64,000 bases of DNA, from the NCBI RefSeq assembly GCF_007993935.1, contig NZ_VITY01000001.1, positions 682,001 through 746,000 of the forward strand, written 5' to 3'. This document shows positions 60,905-64,000 of the stretch, one piece after another. A model generated the notes under the pieces. The model saw only the letters and a program-made list of their open reading frames with translations, was not told where the DNA came from and did not search any database. The stretch is from Bradyrhizobium macuxiense (GTDB taxonomy: Bacteria > Pseudomonadota > Alphaproteobacteria > Rhizobiales > Xanthobacteraceae). A program made the translations under genes and the position numbers. The first letter of the stretch is position 1. Each line of letters starts with the position of its first letter.

Positions 60905-62395
60905 ATGTTGGGGATGAAGAGCGTCGCAAGCGTCGTCGGCTCGGACAGTTCATATCGGCTGTTCGACGACATGCCGATCAGTGTCATGCTCTGCGAGCTG
61001 GACAATTTCAGGATCACCTACATCAACGAGTCGACGCGGCAGAATCTGAAGAAGATCGAGCACGTGCTGCCGGTGAAGGTCGACGCACTGATCGGTCAGT
61101 CGATCGATATCTTTCACAAAAACCCGCAGCATCAGCGCCGGCTGCTGTCCGATCCGAAGAACCTGCCGCACAAGGCGCGCATCACCATCGGCGGCGAGAC
61201 GCTCGATCTCACCGTGACGGCGATGAGCAATTCGCGCGGCCGCTACACTGGGCCGATGCTGACCTGGGAGCTCGCGACCGAAAAGGCGCGGCTTGAAACC
61301 CAGACCGAGCGGCTGTTGCAGATGCTCGACAACATGCCGATCAACATCATGATGTGCGATACCGATTTCAACATCACCTACATCAACCAGACCAGCCTCA
61401 AGACGCTCGACACGGTGAAGCATTTGCTTCCGGTGCGGCCGGACCAGATCCTCGGCAATTCGTTCGACATCTTCCACAAGAACCCGGCGCATCAGCGCCG
61501 CATCGTCGGCGATCCCAAGAACCTGCCGCACGCCGCCAAGATCAAGCTCGGCCCGGAAACGCTCGACCTCAGGGTCTCCGGGCTGACCGACAAGCGCGGC
61601 AATTACACCGGCGCGATGTTGAGTTGGTCGGTGGTCACCGGCAACGTCAAGCTGGCCGACGATTTCGAGACGAACGTGAAGGGCCTTGCCGGGATGCTGG
61701 CATCGGCCTCGACGCAAATGCAGGGCACGGCGCGGTCGTTGACGACAACCGCCGAATTCGTCAACCAGCGCTCAGCGAGCGCGGCGTCCGCGTCCGAAGA
61801 GCTCTCCTCGTCCGTCAACGAGATCAGCCGCCAGGTTGCCGAGGCGAGCCGCATCGCCCGCATGGCGGTCGAGGAAGCGGAGAAATCCGACAAGCTGGTG
61901 GCGGGCCTTGTGACCATGGCGCAGAAGATCGGCGACGTCGTCGCGCTGATCAGCCAGATCGCCGGCCAGACCAATCTGCTTGCGCTCAACGCGACGATCG
62001 AGTCCGCGCGTGCCGGCGAGGCCGGACGCGGCTTTGCCGTGGTCGCATCCGAGGTGAAGGCGCTGGCCAACCAGACCGCCAAGGCCACCGAGGACATTTC
62101 GGCGCAGATCAACGAAATGCAGACCGCGACCGGCAACACCGCCACCGCACTGAAGGCGATCTCGCAGGTCATCGTCCAGATCAGCGAGATCTCGACAGTG
62201 ATCGCCAGCGCGGTCGAGGAACAGGCCGCGGCCACCAAGGAGGTCACCGCAAACATCAACGGAACCACCAAGGCGATCGACGATGCCAGCAAAGCCGCCG
62301 AGAACGTCCTGGCGGCCTCCGGGGAGCTCGCCAGCAACGCCTCCGAACTGGAAGTTCAGGTCGACAAGTTCCTCAAGAACGTGCGCGCGATGTAG
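60905..62395 (+). CDS. Soluble methyl-accepting chemotaxis protein with tandem PAS domains
   Basis: 496 residues from ATG 60905 (GGAGG 7 nt upstream); ATG 60914 is an alternative. Two PAS units (about 17-127 and 138-245) share FxDN/DMPIxxMxC, YINxxxxxxL, DIFHKNPxHQRR, DPKNLPHxAxI and ETLDLxV...YTGxML-W, so they arose by duplication. The MCP signalling hairpin follows, with the highly conserved tip [31 protein letters not shown]. No membrane helix or signal peptide, so it is cytosolic, like Aer2-type receptors. The FHKNP and terminal Trp residues recall haem-binding Aer2 PAS domains; ligand inference only. Confidence 0.93.
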   Translation: MLGMKSVASVVGSDSSYRLFDDMPISVMLCELDNFRITYINESTRQNLKKIEHVLPVKVDALIGQSIDIFHKNPQHQRRLLSDPKNLPHKARITIGGETLDLTVTAMSNSRGRYTGPMLTWELATEKARLETQTERLLQMLDNMPINIMMCDTDFNITYINQTSLKTLDTVKHLLPVRPDQILGNSFDIFHKNPAHQRRIVGDPKNLPHAAKIKLGPETLDLRVSGLTDKRGNYTGAMLSWSVVTGNVKLADDFETNVKGLAGMLASASTQMQGTARSLTTTAEFVNQRSASAASASEELSSSVNEISRQVAEASRIARMAVEEAEKSDKLVAGLVTMAQKIGDVVALISQIAGQTNLLALNATIESARAGEAGRGFAVVASEVKALANQTAKATEDISAQINEMQTATGNTATALKAISQVIVQISEISTVIASAVEEQAAATKEVTANINGTTKAIDDASKAAENVLAASGELASNASELEVQVDKFLKNVRAM

Positions 62396-62405
62396 TCGCC
62401 GCCGG

Positions 62406-62438
62406 GATCGCGCGCTTGCCTACAGCGAGCGCGCGATC
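62406..62438. terminator. Perfect hairpin between convergent chemoreceptor and acyl-CoA dehydrogenase genes
   Basis: GATCGCGCGCT and AGCGCGCGATC form an 11-bp perfect stem with an 11-base loop that contains the stop codon of the dehydrogenase gene. It starts 10 bp after the chemoreceptor stop. Good position for a bidirectional terminator, though no T-run follows. Confidence 0.4.
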
Positions 62439-63565
62439 AGCACCTTCATGATCTCGTTGGTGCCGCCATAGATCTTCTGGATGCGGGAATCGATGAACAT
62501 CCGCGAGATCGGATATTCCTGCATGTAGCCGTAGCCGCCATGCAGCTGCAGGCACTCGTCGGCGGTCTCGACCTGCTTCTGAGAGCACCACCATTTCGCC
62601 ATCGAGGCCGTCACGGTGTCGAGGTCGCCGGCGACCAGGCGCTCGACGCACCAGTCGACGAACACGCGGGCGATCATCGCCTCGGTCTTGCGCTCGGCGA
62701 GCGTGAACGCCGTGTTCTGGAACTCGATCAGCGGCTTGCCGAACGCGGTGCGCTCCTTGGTGTATTCGGCGGTGATCTTCACCGCGCGCTCCATCGAGGC
62801 GACGGCGCCGATCGCCAGCGACAGCCGCTCCTGCGGCAATTGCTGCATCAGCTGCACGAAACCGTTGCCCTCCTCATTGCCGAGCAGGTTCTCCGGCGGC
62901 ACCGTGACATTGTCGAAGAACAGCTCCGAGGTGTCCGACGCGTGCAGGCCGATCTTGTCGAGGTTGCGCCCGCGCCGGTAGCCCTCGGCGCCGGCGGTTT
63001 CAACGACGATCAACGAAATGCCCTTGGCGCCTGGCGCTCCGGTGCGTGCCACCACGATCACGAGATCTGCGGCCTGGCCGTTAGTGATGAACGTCTTCTG
63101 GCCGTTGATGACGTAGGAATTGCCCTGCTTCTTCGCCGTGGTCTTGATGCTCTGCAAATCGGAGCCGGTGCCGGGCTCGGTCATCGCGATCGCGCCGACC
63201 ATCTCGCCCGACGCCATCTTCGGCAGCCAGCGCTGTTTCTGCTCCTCCGAGCCGTAGTTGAGGATGTAATGCGCGACGATCGCGCTGTGCACGGAGACGC
63301 CGGTGGTCAATTCCGGGACCGTGCTCTCGAGGTCGTCGAGCACCGCAGCGTCATATGCAAAGCTGGTCCCGAGGCCGCCATAGGCCTCCGGCACGCTCGG
63401 CAACAGCGCACCCATCTCGCCGAGCGCGCGCCAGGCGGAGCGGTCGACCAGCTTCTGCGCGCGCCATGTCTCGGCGTACGGCGCCAGGTCCTTGGCGAGG
63501 AATTTGCGGAACTGGTCGCGGAAGGTGTCCAGCTCCTCGGTCATCCAGGACGATCGGTAGTGCAT
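62420..63565 (-). CDS. Acyl-CoA dehydrogenase
   Basis: 381 residues from ATG 63565 (AGAGG 5 nt upstream; ATG 63568 is too close). Family signatures are GAIAMTEPGTGSDLQSIKTTA (flavin/substrate loop), YVINGQKTFITNGQ and ERTAFGKPLIEFQNTAFTLAE, then QKQVETADECLQLHGGYGYMQEYPISRMFIDSRIQKIYGGTNEIMK with the FAD and catalytic-base region. It oxidises acyl-CoA to trans-2-enoyl-CoA, passing electrons to ETF. Chain-length preference cannot be told. A REP-like element lies just upstream. Confidence 0.93.
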   Translation of the reverse strand: MHYRSSWMTEELDTFRDQFRKFLAKDLAPYAETWRAQKLVDRSAWRALGEMGALLPSVPEAYGGLGTSFAYDAAVLDDLESTVPELTTGVSVHSAIVAHYILNYGSEEQKQRWLPKMASGEMVGAIAMTEPGTGSDLQSIKTTAKKQGNSYVINGQKTFITNGQAADLVIVVARTGAPGAKGISLIVVETAGAEGYRRGRNLDKIGLHASDTSELFFDNVTVPPENLLGNEEGNGFVQLMQQLPQERLSLAIGAVASMERAVKITAEYTKERTAFGKPLIEFQNTAFTLAERKTEAMIARVFVDWCVERLVAGDLDTVTASMAKWWCSQKQVETADECLQLHGGYGYMQEYPISRMFIDSRIQKIYGGTNEIMKVLIARSL

Positions 63566-63616
63566 CATAGCCTCTTTGTTCGTTCTATGCGTGTGCCGAC
63601 GACCACGACCTATCCC

Positions 63617-63703
63617 CGTCATTGCGAGCGAAGCGAAGCAATCCATCTCACCGCATGCGCGGAGCGATGGATTGCTTCGTCGCTATCGCTCCTCGCAATG
63701 ACG
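63617..63703. repeat. 87-bp REP-like palindrome, copy 2
   Basis: Same length and ends as 37949-38035 (CGTCATTGCGAGCG ... CTCGCAATGACG), with inner arms AAGCAATCCAT and ATGGATTGCTT. It lies between the acyl-CoA dehydrogenase gene and the SDR gene on the minus strand. Confidence 0.85.
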
Positions 63704-63737
63704 CGGAGGCACCACGACGCGTTGTGACGCAACCAGA

Positions 63738-64000
63738 CTAGACGATCAGGCCGCCGCCGGCGACGATCACCTGACCGCTGATGTAGTTCGATTCCGGCGC
63801 GCAGAACAGGTAGACCGCGTCCGCCGCCTCCTCCGGCGTGCCGCCGCGGCCGAGCGGGATCATTCGACCCATCGCCTCCAGCATCTGCGGCTGCACGCCG
63901 ATCTTGATGTCGCGGCCGGCGACATCGATGGTCTTCTGCTGGGTTTCAATCGGCTGGGTCAGGCGGGTATTGATCAGGCCGAACGCCACGCAATTGACGT
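63738..64000 (-). CDS. SDR-family oxidoreductase, C-terminal part (5' end outside window)
   Basis: The frame is open to the window end; about 87 residues of the C-terminal half are present. NCVAFGLINTRLT corresponds to the NxVxPGxIxT segment of classical short-chain dehydrogenases, and IPLGRGGTPEEAADAVYLFCAPESNYISGQVIVAGGGLIV is the typical C-terminal helix and GxxxxVDGG strand (here VAGGG). The catalytic Ser-Tyr-Lys region lies outside. It is on the same strand as the acyl-CoA dehydrogenase, 172 bp upstream, so a role in acyl or hydroxyacyl metabolism is plausible but unproven. Confidence 0.88.
   Translation of the reverse strand, partial: VNCVAFGLINTRLTQPIETQQKTIDVAGRDIKIGVQPQMLEAMGRMIPLGRGGTPEEAADAVYLFCAPESNYISGQVIVAGGGLIV

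Noticed and set aside
1..64000. CRISPR array, prophage, transposase, rRNA operon or biosynthetic gene cluster
   Set aside because: No regularly spaced repeats, phage structural genes, transposase motifs, rRNA sequence or modular synthase genes were seen on either strand; the lone P450 and the fab genes are explained by other contexts.

Overview
The window looks like part of the chromosome of a high-GC alphaproteobacterium, most likely a Bradyrhizobium or a close relative in the Nitrobacteraceae. The evidence is the five-gene acpXL cluster for very-long-chain lipid A fatty acids, a pair of kup genes, a BA14K-family protein, an IalB-family protein, a bradavidin-like protein, and several families of REP-like palindromes of the kind scattered through these genomes. 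Species and replicon cannot be decided from the window. Most of it is ordinary, densely packed chromosomal sequence. I saw no prophage, transposase, CRISPR array or rRNA.

Layout. 1-6322: end of an amino-acid ABC binding-protein gene, then a compact minus-strand iron-uptake operon (TonB-dependent receptor, PiuC hydroxylase, ExbB, ExbD, TonB) behind a leader with four spaced TTCTAA motifs. 6323-12700: a small hypothetical gene, a MarR regulator divergent from an RND efflux pump, an IalB protein and an acetyltransferase. 12866-20800: tRNA-Gln, a broken small membrane-protein gene, penicillin-binding protein 1A, a coiled-coil protein, gamma-glutamyltransferase, an amino-acid permease and a BA14K protein. 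20908-26181: a SoxCD-like sulfite/sulfur dehydrogenase pair, a cytochrome P450 gene with a frameshift at the haem loop, a DUF1801 protein, a catechol 2,3-dioxygenase-like enzyme behind a clean palindrome, and a 61-residue membrane protein.

26270-33533: a PAS-GGDEF-EAL c-di-GMP protein, a HerA-type ATPase, an AhpD-like protein, an MgtC-like protein, a ParB-like protein, an inward-rectifier K+ channel and a small membrane protein. 33713-37937: acpXL-fabZXL-fabF2XL-fabF1XL-lpxXL, which makes the very long acyl chain and attaches it to lipid A. 38043-40666: polyamine binding protein, aminotransferase and rhodanese. 40805-46566: two tandem kup potassium transporters and a MotA/MotB-like stator pair.

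46567-55890 is the most mosaic part: nested palindromic repeats, a quinone oxidoreductase, a hybrid PAS histidine kinase, small hypothetical proteins, an avidin-family protein, and a SAM-cyclase-AAA-TPR signalling protein flanked by a diverged 52-bp direct repeat. 55891-64000: an orphan LolC/E-type permease, a translationally coupled TPP-enzyme and D-amino-acid-dehydrogenase pair, a soluble chemoreceptor with two near-identical PAS domains, an acyl-CoA dehydrogenase and the end of an SDR gene.

Potassium handling (two Kup, one Kir channel), iron uptake and envelope construction (lipid A, PBP1A) are the recurring themes. The least expected items are the divergent avidin, the fabF2XL product lacking one catalytic His, the flanking duplication at the cyclase gene, and two single-event frameshifts, which may be real decay or assembly errors.
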